From: Apoda limacodes
Taxonomy: Eukaryota; Arthropoda; Insecta; Lepidoptera; Limacodidae
Reading direction: 5' to 3'
DNA length: 64,000 bases
Assembly (NCBI GenBank): GCA_946406115.1
Contig: OX291552.1
Coordinates: 1,240,001-1,304,000 of the forward strand
Every line of letters begins with the position of its first letter. The first letter of the stretch is position 1. The notes beneath the pieces were generated by a model. That model made no database searches. It saw nothing but the letters and a program-made list of their open reading frames with translations, and was not told where the DNA came from. The position numbers were made by a program, and so were the translations under genes. Below, one piece after another: positions 1-10,483 of the stretch.

Positions 1-531
1 ATCTGAAAATTTGAAAGTCAGGTGGCGTACGGAATAATATGAAAGTATGAAGTGCATGAAAGAAGCACTTATTTGTCAAAACTCAGTAGACATGTATATA
101 CAGAAAATCAAATTGACGCAAAAAAACTGAAAAGTAAAAAACTAAAATAAATCTTTTTAACCGACTTCAAAAAATAAATTATCAATTCGTCATCACATTA
201 AGAAAAACAAAGTAGCTGTAGAATTGCATTGAAGCATTGCATCAACGGATGAAAAAGTTTTTTTTTGTGCACCATGGGGTATTATTGGATAGGACTCCAA
301 AAATGCTTTTGAGGTCCCTAAGGTTTTTTGAGGTAAATTTTCTTGGAAGGATAAAAGTTAAATACTTTTTTATAGAGTTACTGACTGACTGGACGGACAA
401 GTAATTATTGTCATCCTTCGCGCGCATGCGTGAAGATGAAAAATCGAGTAGGCCGCGCCGGATTTTCAATTGTTTTTTCTCTCTGATTTGGAGATTGAAT
501 TTGTAAACATGGATGTTTTCTGTTCTTATAA
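1..531. other. AT-rich stretch without a recognisable gene
   Basis: AT-rich DNA without a convincing reading frame. Around 160-180 it contains 'ACCGACTTCAAAAAA', a phrase that recurs near 23,060 in front of 'GGAGGAGGTTCTCAATT'. I take it as a fragment of a dispersed lepidopteran repeat. Nothing else is recognised. Confidence 0.4.
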
Positions 532-1110
532 TCTTTATATATGAATATTACGTGTCACGTTGTTTGTCCGCGATGGACCCCAAAACTACTGAACTGATTT
601 TGATCAAACTTCGTAACTATCTGTTATTTGATCCAACTTAAAAGATAGGATAGCTTACATCTCAATTAATAGTCGCAATATTATTTTATTGCAAATTATT
701 TGTCTATTATCTGTTTGCTCCAAACGAATCTTCAATAGATGGCGCTATGTTAAAAATACAAACGTTTTATATAAGCTTTAATTTAGGGGCCGTCCATTAA
801 TCAAAGGTCCTGCAAAAATCGCGAAATATCACAAGCGGGGAGGGGGGGTGATAAAAAATGCTAAAAAAACATAATGGACGGCCCCTTAATAGTTGACCAC
901 CACGTGTCACAATTATCTGTTAGCTCCAAACGATTCTAACAGATGGCGATATCTGTTAACTGCATTGATAGTTAGATGGTGCTATGTTAATATAAATATA
1001 TATATAAACGACTGCACCGAAGTAGATAATTTATGTTGCGTTTATTATTGTTAGGGCAAGGTTTATATGATATAAAAAAGGGTCAAGTGGGAGTCGGACC
1101 CAATAGTGTA
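532..1110 (+). mobile_element. Helitron-like non-autonomous element, fragment
   Basis: The segment starts with TC after an A (A|TCTTTATATATGAATATTAC), as expected for a Helitron 5' end, followed by a GTTTGTCCGCGATGGACCCC stretch. It runs to an H2-type stretch at about 1050-1105 (TTGTTAGGGCAAGGTTTATA, then GTCAAGTGGGAGTCGGACCC). No clean CTAG 3' end is visible, so the right limit is approximate. A 100-bp MITE (786-885) sits inside it. It has no coding capacity. Confidence 0.5.
786..885. mobile_element. 100-bp MITE with 3-bp TTA duplication (PIF/Harbinger-like)
   Basis: Inverted ends GGGGCCGTCCATTA and TAATGGACGGCCCC face each other, and TTA lies directly outside both ends (783-785 and 886-888). 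A 3-bp TWA target duplication is typical of PIF/Harbinger elements. The interior is short and non-coding with a G-run. Related ends occur in the larger MITE at 48,740-49,175. Confidence 0.65.
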
Positions 1111-1984
1111 CTACAATAGTTTGTGTATATAATGCATTAAACTGTGTGAATAAATTGTGTTAATAGACTTTTATGTTTTCTTCTGGGTGAGTTAGTATTA
1201 CCATAATGCCACATTTGTATGAAAATTATTATCACATTTTTGTGCCTAGAAGATGAAATTTTGCACAGAGGTTTGTCATAGGTTCATGAATAACGTAACC
1301 AATAACTTAGAAAGCATCGTGCAAAGTTCAAGTAGTCGTGGGACTAAGCAAGGTAATTAATATAATAAGATTGTTAAGGCCACTTCAAAGAGCAGCAAAA
1401 CAGACAGTAGCTCACCCATTTTCCTAAACGAGAAAAAGAGTGCGTGCTAATTAGTCGCTTAACTTTGATCAGCTAACAACTGTACAATATTTATTGAAAC
1501 ACTTAGTAGAAAATATAAAAAAGTTAGTAGGTAAGCTACTAAAAACAAAGACAACACATGTCAATTATAATTTTTTTGTTTATGTAGCATAGGGGCGCAC
1601 CATGTGAAGCGTCAAATATCGTCAATCGTGTGAAGGAATTCAGATATTTAAGAGTACTCCGATATTTCATAGTACTAGTGACATTAGCGCTATCTTAATA
1701 TATTCTTGCACACTCATACGCATATTCAAAGACGTTGAACATCATGAAGTAGCTCAGCTCCCACACGACAGTCCGGCAACAAATGCACACCATCTTACGT
1801 ACTGTCACTTCGGAAACAAGCCTTAGGGAAGAAGAAGTGACAAGAAACTACCCGGGTGTACACCTGTTACTATCAATCACGCAAGAACCAGGCCACCAAA
1901 TACACAAAATCTATGCAAATATGTGTACATTCATGTACAAGTCTATGCGGCACACCCACCCCCATCCAGAACCCCCCAGTTTTA
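1111..1984. other. Unassigned stretch
   Basis: No protein or RNA gene recognised. A 75-codon open frame at 1783-2010 (+) has no recognisable motif, and its last part overlaps the 3' region of LINE B read on the other strand, so it is treated as chance. Confidence 0.4.
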
Positions 1985-2275
1985 TGTACATACATAGTAA
2001 GCACATGTAAATATACTGAGAAGTTGCAGTAAGTATATTAATTTTTTTAAAGAGGTCACGAAGAGTATCTCATCGCGGTAAGTTATACATGGATCTTTTG
2101 AAGTATAAAAATAGTTTCTATGTCAGCCGCCCTTCTCCACAATAAAATACCATGGACAGAAGGGAATGGAAATAACTAAAGTACTCTCTTCAAGCAGTTA
2201 TTATATTAGTAAATAGAGCAACTTTTCTGACAGCATAAGCTACTAAGTTTCGAGCTAAGACAGAAATATGTCAAA

Positions 2276-4318
2276 GTCAAAGTCAAAGTCAAAATGGTTT
2301 ATTCAAATAAGGATTTTACAATCACTTTTGAATCGTCAAAGTTATAAAATATTATTTTTTGAACCCTCCCACCTTCCCGCCGGTTCACAATGTTGTTGAT
2401 TTCTACCGAGAAGAATCCGGCAAGAAACTCGATAGTTACTCTTTTAAAAACACTTAAATAAACTAAAATACAATTAATGTTTTAAATAAAAGATTTTTAG
2501 TCGTACAATTTTATGTTATTTCCATTTTAATTTGGTTTACCTATGCATCCTGTAATTGAGCATCATCAGTCCCAAGGATTTTTATCATTTACATAGTCTG
2601 AAATATTGTAGTATGCCTTTTTACAAAGTACCTGCTTGATAAAAGATTTAAATTTACTTATTGATAGATTTTGAATTTTATTGGGAACTTTGTTGTAACA
2701 GTGTATACATTGCCCCATAAAAGAGTTACTTATTTTGTGTAGACGTGTATCATGCACCAACAGCTTATTTTTACTTCTAGTATTTACTTTGTGAACGTCA
2801 CTTTTCTTGCTGAAACTATTGATATTTTTATGTACATATAAAAGATTTTCATATATGTACTGCGACACTAAAGTTAAAATTTTTACTTCCCTAAACCTAT
2901 CCCTCAGAGATATCCTAGATCCTAATTTATAAATAGCACGAATTGCCCTTTTTTGTAACAAAAATATTGTATTTACATCAGCAGCGCTACCCCACAATAG
3001 GATACCATATGTCATTAAACTATGGAAATAGCTAAAATATACTATTTTTGCAGTGTCGACATCGGTCAATTGTCTTATTTTCTTGATCGCATACACAGCA
3101 GAGCTAAGTTTTTTGGCTAGGTTATGAATATGAGGACCCCATTGAAGTTTGGAGTCCAGCGTTATGCCAAGAAAGACTGTTGAATTAACAAGTTCTAATT
3201 GCTCGCCATTAATATTAATACATGTCTGTCTCTGACTAACATTTGGTAATGTAAATTTAACACATTTGGTTTTTTTTTCATTAAGTAACAAATTATTAGC
3301 GTTAAACCAATTTACAATTTTAGAAAGGGCATCATTTAATTCATTATGACATGTCTGTCGTCTCTTAACTTTAAAAAGCAAAGAGGTGTCATCAGCAAAT
3401 TAGACAATGTCATGGTTTTTTACATTATATGGGAGATCATTAATGTAAATAAGAAATAGAAAAGGACCTAAAATTGAGCCCTGAGGGACTCCTATAGTGA
3501 CTGCTGATCCCGGAGATCTTTCACCGTTGACATCTATTTTCTGTACTCTCCTACTCATATAGGATGTCAAAAGGTCGAGAGCTTTGCCTCTAATACCATA
3601 GTGATGTAGCTTCCTGATGAGATTTTCATGTTGAACACAGTCAAATGCCTTAGATAAATCACAAAACACTCCAAGGGCGTCATGCGAATCCTCCCAGGCG
3701 TTATATATATTTTTTAATAGTGCCACTCCTGCATCGGTTGTGGAACGGTCTTTCATAAAGCCAAAGTGTTTACTACTAAGTAGCTCATTAATACAGAAAT
3801 GGCTTAACATTTGACAAAGTATGATTTTTTCAAAAACTTTACTGAGTATAGGTAGTATTGAAATAGGCCGAAAATTATTAGGATCTGTTGAACTACCTGA
3901 TTTAAAAAGAGGTATAACTTTGCTAAGTTTCATCTCATCAGGAAACACACCACTATCAACACAACTATTAAATATAATGGCTAAGGGTTGTGCTATAACA
4001 TGAATAATTGAATTTATAGTTTTCACAGAAAGTCCCCAAAGGTCTGTGGTGTTTTTATTTTCTAATGTTTTAAATGTATTAATGATATCTGTAGGACTAA
4101 TGTTTTTAAATACAAAGGGAACGTTACATTCAGGAACACTAGCTTTTAATAATTTTTCTGCTAAGATTGGACTTGAGTTTAGATGTTCAGTTGTTTTGAA
4201 TGGGATATTCCTAAAAAACTGTTCAAAGGCAACTGCTACCTCAGAATTTGTTTTAAAACTAGCATCATCTACAATCAACTCAAAGTCCTGACAAGAATTC
4301 CTAGCTTTACCAGTTTGT
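2276..4318 (-). mobile_element. LINE A, 5'-truncated CR1/Jockey-type retrotransposon
   Basis: About 2.04 kb on the minus strand. The 3' end is a tandem TTTGAC tail (2,276-2,296), and the body encodes only RT and the C-terminal part. The endonuclease is missing through 5' truncation, usual for LINEs. It lies inside LINE B: on one side the host reads GCAATGGCACTGACA, on the other TGACATATTTCTG. This suggests a short TGACA duplication, although the TTTGAC tail makes its exact length ambiguous. It is much better preserved than its host. Confidence 0.8.
2566..4317 (-). pseudogene. Reverse transcriptase of LINE A, one in-frame stop
   Basis: Reading on the minus strand from 4317 to 2566, the frame is open except for one TAA at about 3399-3401. 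Visible RT motifs in order: NNFRPISILPILSKVFEKI, HFGFMKDRSTTDAG, FCDLSKAFDCV, GVPQGSILGPFLFLIYIND, then the stop, then FADDTSLLF (catalytic Asp pair). The C-terminal part continues (FLGITLDSKLQW, YGILLWGSA, QKRAIRAIY) to a natural end. The stop lies just before the catalytic FADD box, where a leucine or similar residue normally stands, so one base change could explain it. A complete RT is therefore not made from this copy. The family normally also has an N-terminal endonuclease, absent here. Confidence 0.85.
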
Positions 4319-4371
4319 CAGTGCCATTGCAATTTAGTATCTAAAGACTCTCTTCTTCACCGTTTATAAAT

Positions 4372-4676
4372 AAATAGATTTTCGCAGCGGCTTCGCCCGC
4401 CCTAAACTCCGTTATCAGCGTGGAACTCCTTAATAATACTAATGACGTTTGCTATAGCAAGCTGTAGCTATAGTTCTTTTAAGCTCGGTTATAGTTATTC
4501 CCGCGGGAACTTTTGAATTTTTCGGGATAAAAAGTAGCCTATTTGCTATTCCAGGACCTAATCTATAGGTGTGCTAAGTTTTACCCTGATCCGTCCAGTG
4601 GCTGAAGCGTTATTGAGTAACAACCAGCCATCCAGACATGCAAACTTTCTCATTTATAATATTAGTAGGTTCCAAT
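4372..4676 (-). mobile_element. H1 Helitron-like element inside LINE B
   Basis: The plus strand reads TTCGCAGCGGCTTCGCCCGC at the left and TTTATAATATTAGTAGG at the right, the degraded ends of the H1 family. The interior carries the phrase AAAAGTAGCCTATTTGC and the 'taatccgt.cagt.g.tgaag' section typical of the family. It is flanked by an inverted pair of LINE B segments (see findings). Non-coding. Confidence 0.65.
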
Positions 4677-6074
4677 TGTTCCAACACAATTATTTAACAA
4701 ACGGTGAAGCACTATCTAATCTTTGACGTTTAGTAAAGCATACTTTATACATTTGCTGTCTGTGGATTCAGTAAAGGATTATTTGATGTGCACCGATTAA
4801 GAACTTGCGAAGGTATCATATGATTTATATAAATATGATTTATATCGTCATATGTATCTTTGTTTCTATCAACATTAAATATCAAAGACGTATCATCTGC
4901 AAAAAATACAATTTTGGACAGGTTTTTTACATAAAAAGGCAAATCGAAGAATAAAATGGACCTAGTATAGAACCTTGAGGAACTCCCAACAACAGGTGAT
5001 CGAGAAGATTTCACTCCATTGATTTCAACTTTTTGAGTTCGATCACTTAAATATGAGAAAATAATTTTAAGAGCCGTATCTACAACGCCATAATTTTCGA
5101 ATAAGAGTTTTGCGTTCAACACAATCAAAAGCCTTAGACAAGTCACAGAAAATACCAATGGCATTCTGAACACCCGCGTCGGTAGTAGACCTACCTTTCG
5201 TAAATCCGAACTGTTGACTGTGTAGCAGTTTATGTATGATAAATACCTAGTCATTGATTGAGCATGAATTTCATCGAAATTGTTCTAAATTCAGTAGGCT
5301 CACTTTTTCTCCCAGATTTGAACAGTGGTATGATTTTACTATGTTTCATTTAAATTGGGTAAGACTAAGTGTTTTAACTGATTAAGAGATTTAAACGTTT
5401 TAAAGATTTCATCAAGGTGACATGTTCAAATTTAAATTTTTTAACACATTTATGAACATTATTATTTAGAAGTAATTCTGCTTCTGACGAGGATTACTTA
5501 AGCGAGTTAGTTGTCAGAGCAGGCATATCCTTAAAACATTATTCAAATGCATTTGCTACATCAACATCTGATTTAACAGTCTCTGCTCCAATGTGTTTAC
5601 TTTATTGACTATCACGTGGTTTGAGTTTTCCTGTTTCACTACTAATGACACTCCACGTTGCTTTTATTTTATTGTCAGAATTTTATTACTGAAAAACATT
5701 AACTTAGCAGCAACACAGACTTTTTAAATGCTTTAGAAAACTTTTTCCATTTTCAATAAAATCTGAACTTTTTCACACTTTTTTTTTATTGTATTTTTTC
5801 ATTTAATGTTCATATATTTCATACAGTTTGACTCGACTTCTGTGTATTCCTGGTGAAGCCCAATCACTGAATCTCATTCCTGATTTTTTCTTTAATAGTT
5901 TTTACTTTAAATACCTGCTCGAACTAAGTTTTTAAATAGTCAAAAAGAGTATTGTATACATATGATCTGGATCACCCTGTGTAAATTGCAAAAATGGAAC
6001 TTTATATTCGATATACGAGCAGATGTCACTGGTCTACGTGACACTAAATTGCACTGTTTTATTTCCGTGTTTAA

Positions 6075-6372
6075 AAATTAGTACTTGGAGGACCGAGCTT
6101 CGATCGCTTTTTTTTTAGCAACGCCATCTTATGTCAAGTAGCTTTGTCGTTGCTGTTTTGGTAAAAATAATAGTATTACTACTCGCCAATAGATGTCAGA
6201 AAGAGTCATATTTTTCAGTTTATCATTGCCTAAAAACACGAATAAAACGACGTTTTCTGAAAATGAAACCTAGCTAGATCTATTTATCCTACTAAATTTC
6301 ATGAAAATCGATGGAGCCGTTTTCGAGATTCACATTCTAAATATTATATTCAAGAATTGCTTGTTTAAAGGT
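6075..6372 (+). repeat. Dispersed SINE-like repeat, copy 1
   Basis: A non-coding repeat found again at 36,345-36,655. Shared landmarks are ACTCGCCAATAGAT, AAAACGACGTTTTCT, GAACCTAGCTAGATC-like sequence and the 3' end CAAGAATTGCTTGTTTAAAGG. A third, short 3' fragment is at about 39,785-39,825. I have seen this type of 3' end in lepidopteran genomes but cannot name the family from sequence alone. Confidence 0.6.
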
Positions 6373-6559
6373 AAGGTTGGTTCTAGAAACAAATTATGTA
6401 GGTCAAAACATTAAAATAAGTGACGCGCACTTAACGATTCGAAAGTGTTCGTAGAAACCTATTTGAATAAAAAGATTTTGAATTTGAAGAAACAAATCGA
6501 TGTTTTAGTTACATATTTGTTTCCTTGGGAATTCAAGGAACTCATGTTTCTATATAACA

Positions 6560-6673
6560 TAGGTACCACTCCGGTAGTGGTCGGGCGCCGGGCGGAGCCG
6601 TGGGCAACGGTAAAGTAGGTACCACTCCGGTATAGTGGTCGGGCGCCGGACGGAGCCGTGGACAACCGTAAAT
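6560..6673. repeat. 56-bp tandem duplication, GC-rich
   Basis: Two copies, period about 56 bp, of a unit starting TAGGTACCACTCCGGTA and containing GGGCGCCGG and GGAGCCGTGG. The second copy has a 2-bp insertion (TATAGTGG against TAGTGG). A minus-strand frame spans both copies but has no other support. Confidence 0.8.
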
Positions 6674-7451
6674 GTTCTTATAATGTATAGCCATGGTAAC
6701 GTAATGTATATCCAATTAGCAATATTGATAGTTTTTTGTTACAATAAACAGAGGGCGCAGCGCTGACCCCGACATCGACATGACTGCCACGTGGTTATGA
6801 CTCGTCGAAAAGAGTCCTCCTCGTTTACGATACAGGTGTTCGGATCCGTGCCACGGCCGGTGACATCAGCCCGACTCCCGCACTCTCCCGCGGCCGCGAC
6901 GATCAGAACGGACCTTATTTGGTATCTCTCACCAGATATGGACCGTAAGGGCAGCCGGTGGTTGTGTCACACAAGCGCTCTATGACTTTCTGTTACAAAC
7001 TGTTTTTTTTGTTAAAAAGTTTTTATTTTTTACTTTTGAGTGACAAATTGATTTTTTTTCTTGTACAATAAAACCATCGATACTCGTAACAAAATTTTAT
7101 ACAATGTAAAAGGCGTTGCACCAGTTCCAAAGTAACACCAAATTTTTTTTTGACCAAAAGTTTAAGTTTTAAATTCACCACATTATTAAGGACCACCTCG
7201 GAAGTATACGTTTATAAAAAAGAATTTAAAAAATGTAATTGTAAAAAAATAAAATACAAAAAATGATAGTAATTTTTTTTATGGATGTTCGGTCGGGCAG
7301 ATTTCTGTCATATATATAGTCGATATATAACGGAGTTGTGTCCGAATTAACATAAAAAAATTACAAACATCAGAATTGAGAACATCCTCTTTTTTTGAAG
7401 GCGTGTAACTTTTCTTTCATAAGGAAAATTATGTGACTATAAATTGCCATA

Positions 7452-7452
<1 letters not shown>
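6674..7452. other. Unassigned stretch, possible LTR-like remnant
   Basis: The left part (about 6,674-7,000) has a composition resembling a retrotransposon LTR (GTTACAATAAACAGAGGGC) and a GC-rich block, but I could not find matching terminal TG/CA ends or a second copy. The right part is AT-rich with nothing recognised. Confidence 0.3.

Positions 7453-7454
<2 letters not shown>

Positions 7455-7504
<50 letters not shown>
7455..7504. repeat. (CA)n microsatellite
   Basis: Uninterrupted AC/CA repeat of about 50 bp, followed by a short CCCACCC interruption and a few more ACA units. Confidence 0.95.
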
Positions 7505-7506
<2 letters not shown>

Positions 7507-7513
7507 ACCCACA

Positions 7514-8150
7514 CATATATTGAGGTGGATTTAGATCAAAGGAATATAGAGCTAGAGCAAGAGCTTTAATTCTTGTTATTTTGCTGTAAATATTAATTCT
7601 TTATCGTTGTTTGTTTGTTTACACAAAAATACTAGCGAACAGGAAAAAGTAGGTACAATAGTACTAGACTACTTGCATATGCTCTAGGAATGTCTACTCG
7701 AGGTGAGCTGCATGATGATGGTGCAACACCAACACGGCATCCTGACGCCAGACGCCTGTCGCCTGTCGCCTGTCGCGGCTGCAAACTTAATCTAGACGTT
7801 CTTCATCTTCGAGACATCCAAACAACATGCGCGCTGATGAGAGTCATTATCACTAATAAATTGGGAATCTTTTTGCCTTTCTTGAAAGATCCTCTGTGGA
7901 CTATGAAAAAGTTGACTGGCAATACGTCGAGGTGTTTGAGATGTGTGTGTAAATCGACAACAAAATCAGTTCTACAAAACAGTCAAACATGACCTATCAA
8001 GTTACAAAAAAGAGTGAAACGGGTCATGTCCTCGAAACAGTTTCCAATCGCACTGATGTCTTTAAGTTTTGATATCTGGAAAGGCCTTGGCATAAGTAAA
8101 TTTAAGCAACGAGTAAATCTCACACCTACAATTTTCTGACGATAATATTA
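7514..8150. other. Unassigned stretch
   Basis: A 100-codon open frame at 7690-7992 (+) has no recognisable domain and includes a short GCCTGTC triplication at about 7,755-7,775. I see no reason to call it a gene. No RNA gene seen. Confidence 0.4.
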
Positions 8151-8154
8151 TAGT

Positions 8155-8219
8155 GCAGTTGGGTAAAAATCATAGACAGACAGACAGAGTTACTTTCGCA
8201 TTAATGATATTAATATGGA
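8155..8219 (-). mobile_element. 5' end of a truncated H1 Helitron-like element
   Basis: On the minus strand the sequence begins TCCATATTAATATCATTAAT and continues GCGAAAGTAACTCTGTCTGT, the 5' end pattern of the complete copy at 8,717-9,000. The rest of the element is missing or unrecognisable to the left. Confidence 0.55.
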
Positions 8220-8424
8220 CTACTTGTCCCAGACAGAGCAGGTTGCTCTTTGTTGTCCGTTTGTCCAACTTTCCGTCAAGACCCTTTTCCCTCAAAAATA
8301 GCTTAGACTTTAGTATTTCATATTAATTTAAACTTCATAAAGGTTCCTTGCAGAATCCTTGAAACTACTCTGACAATAATGTAGGTAAACGTTTTTGAAA
8401 GACAAGAGACCTATCTGAGTCGTT

Positions 8425-8600
8425 TAAATAGTGGACTACTTAGGAAATAGACAAGTGAAAAAGTGGACTAGTTAGAAATTTGGACGGATTGTAAAATGAA
8501 CAAGTTAGGAACGCTACTTACCCGTGGTAGCGCTAATTGTAGGCGGACGAGTTCAGAAAGTGGAGGAGTTGGAAAGAAGACCAGTTGGGAAAGTGGACGA
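8425..8600. repeat. Degenerate ~17-bp minisatellite
   Basis: A run of imperfect units resembling GTGGACNAGTTNGGAAA, with one interruption near 8,505-8,545. Units diverge strongly, so the array is old. It lies about 115 bp left of the Helitron at 8,717. Confidence 0.5.
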
Positions 8601-8716
8601 AGTCGTCCTGAAGGAAAATTATTTCCATTTAGGTTGGGCAGGATTTAGGAAGCTTCGTCACGTCTTTACGTCATCCATACTGCAGTGCTCTTACCTGCTC
8701 TTTCTAGGGCAAGTAA

Positions 8717-9000
8717 TCCATACTAATATCAATAATGCGAAAGTAACTCTGTCTGTCTATTTGTCTGCCATAGGTTACTTGAAAACCTCAAGTGTGAGTC
8801 GTTTTTTTTCCGACAGCCTACACCGATAGTAGAACCGCGGGAAAATTTGACATGGAGATATTTTGAGTTCGTAGGAAGGACATATGTTACTTAAAATGTC
8901 AAGCGTCGGATTTTTTAGAAGTTGGGAATTGAGAAGATGGGGTTGAAATCCTACACCGATAACCGAATTTCGGGGGGGAGAAACCGCGGGCAAAAGCTAG
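8717..9000 (+). mobile_element. Complete short non-autonomous Helitron (H1 type, 284 bp)
   Basis: It starts TCCATACTAATATCAATAAT right after an A and ends ACCGCGGGCAAAAGCTAG right before a T. This is the Helitron pattern: 5'-TC, 3'-CTAG, insertion between A and T, no target duplication, no terminal inverted repeats. A CCGCGG palindrome lies just before the 3' end. Too short to code for Rep/helicase. Confidence 0.75.
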
Positions 9001-9553
9001 TAGATAATAAATAAAGCGATCGCGTGTCAACACGACCTTACATCATCAAAAACTGAGGAACTACATCTCTACTTGTGAAAGGTTAGACGAACAGTTGACT
9101 GTTAATGTTGGTACAGATTATTTGCAACACAAGTTGCAATGCAACAAGAATCGACCCAAGCGCTACCTCTACATTCAAACATTGTTTTAAGTGAAAGTAT
9201 ACAACATTTTAATAAAAATGATATGTCATTTAAAAGCTTAAAACTTCAGCTTTCATGAGATGTCATCATTATTAATATCCATTTATACTTTTTTTTTATT
9301 ATTGGTTTCGGAACTTAAATGGGGGAAAATGGGATTTTGGGTAAAGGAGTTGTTTTCAGAATTGACACAAATAAAACACGTTTTTTTTCTTAAGAAGTAT
9401 AAAATTTATTGGTTCAGTATTACAGCCCGCCTCCCCCTAGCCCTAATTACAGCCCGTAGTCGGTTCTTCATCGACCTTATTAATTTTTTGACGGTTTCTT
9501 GAGGAATCCTAAAACGAAACGAAAACCTTCCCACTCCTCTAACAAAGCTGCCT
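9001..9553. other. Spacer with a diverged repeat (9,014-9,130)
   Basis: The part 9,014-9,130 is a diverged copy of 13,690-13,795 (shared AACACGACNTNACATCA and AGGTT.GACGNAC.GTTG). The two copies lie on either side of the Tc1/LINE block in the same orientation. The rest is AT-rich with nothing recognised. Confidence 0.4.
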
Positions 9554-10282
9554 TCAATTCTTTAAGGCTCGAAGGGGCTGGATTTCTTGCTCGTACCCTC
9601 GTTTGAGCTCATCCCATAAATGCTCGATGGGATTGATGTCTGGACTAAGCGCAGGCCAGTCCATTGAGCGCAAATCGACTTCTCGCAGAAACTGCTGAGT
9701 AACGCGCGGTGTGTGGCACCAAGCATTGTAGTGCATTAGGATGAAGTCTTTGCCAACAAATCCTGCGTAGGGCACAACATGTTCCAGGAGAATATTTGTG
9801 ATGTACCCATCAGCTGTCAGTCCTGCTCCTCGGCCTCCGCTAGGCAGGAAAACGAGCTGATCCTCCAACGAGATATCAGCCCACATCATGCAAGAACCGC
9901 CATCATAGGCAACGGTTTCTGCGAAGCAGCATTGGGGAAATTGCTCTCCCGGACGTCTGTAGACCCGGCCTCTCCTGTCGCTGCCAAGCAGACACATCCT
10001 GCACTCGTCAGTGAACAGGACTGACCGCCATTGCCCAATGCTCCAGTTAAGATGCTCTCGAGCAAACTGAAGCCGAGCTTGCCGGTGGCCTGGAGTCAAT
10101 TTGGGGCCTGTTCCAGGCCTGGTTGTTGGTCTCCGAGTGAATGCTCTAGTCTCTTGATATCGTCTGTATACTCGGGATACAGCAGACTGACTCAAGTGAA
10201 GCTGGAAAGCGAAAACTCGCTGACTGAGTCCTTGTTGCAATAAGGCAAAAACTTGAGCGGCTTCTTGAGGTGTGATATCCAT
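9554..10282 (-). pseudogene. Tc1-like DD34E transposase, defective
   Basis: A 242-codon minus-strand frame. The N-terminal helix-turn-helix (QVFALLQQGLSQRVFAFQLH, then SQSAVSRVYRRYQ) is followed by KLTPGHRQARLQFAREHLNW. The catalytic domain has VLFTDECRMCL (first Asp present), ILMHYNAWCHTPRV and NPIEHLWDELKRG (final Glu present). In Tc1 transposases the second catalytic Asp lies in 'MHDNA'; here it is Tyr (TAC). Spacing from this position to the Glu is 34 residues. About 60 residues of the second helix-turn-helix are missing between RPGTG and PKLTP compared with the usual ~340-residue length. It cannot catalyse transposition. Terminal inverted repeats were not found; the upstream side runs into LINE D at about 10,374. 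Confidence 0.85.
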
Positions 10283-10483
10283 GGTTTCTTGAAAACAATG
10301 ATTGCAGGTTGCGGAGATGTGTATCGGTCAACTGTTGATAAGCGACTGAAAAGGGTTGGTCGTCGGGTTTCATCTCACTTTCCTGCCTGTTGGTAGGACT
10401 GTGGGGAATGAGTTTCTAGTCTTTTTGACTACTACTCATGCTTCAACTCTGCTCGTTAATACGAGTCAGGTCTTTCTGTTGAC

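Larger units (their letters stand above)
1985..5990 (-). mobile_element. LINE B copy (CR1/Jockey-type), interrupted and decayed
   Basis: A minus-strand non-LTR retrotransposon relic in three pieces: about 4,721-5,990, about 4,315-4,372 and about 1,985-2,275. The pieces match, in order, the plus-strand LINE B copy at 56.4-57.5 kb (for example the 'HISVLAR' coding stretch, and 'LIFNVDRNKDTYDDIN' within 4745-5254). They are separated by LINE A (2,276-4,318) and an H1 Helitron-like element (4,372-4,676). The RT core is readable as LSDRTQKVEING and FADDTSLIFN but has many frameshifts and stops. Upstream, near 5,560-5,780, are degraded segments that precede the RT domain in this family. The copy is dead and older than its insertions. 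Confidence 0.75.

Noticed and set aside
2566..3381. A separate host gene beside an RT gene
   Set aside because: It is the second half of the LINE A RT, separated only by one TAA codon.
7690..7992. A 100-codon gene
   Set aside because: No motif, a short GCCTGTC repeat at its start, and no splice or promoter support.
8717..9000. A SINE
   Set aside because: TC start, CTAG end, insertion between A and T, and no target duplication or A-tail fit a Helitron better.
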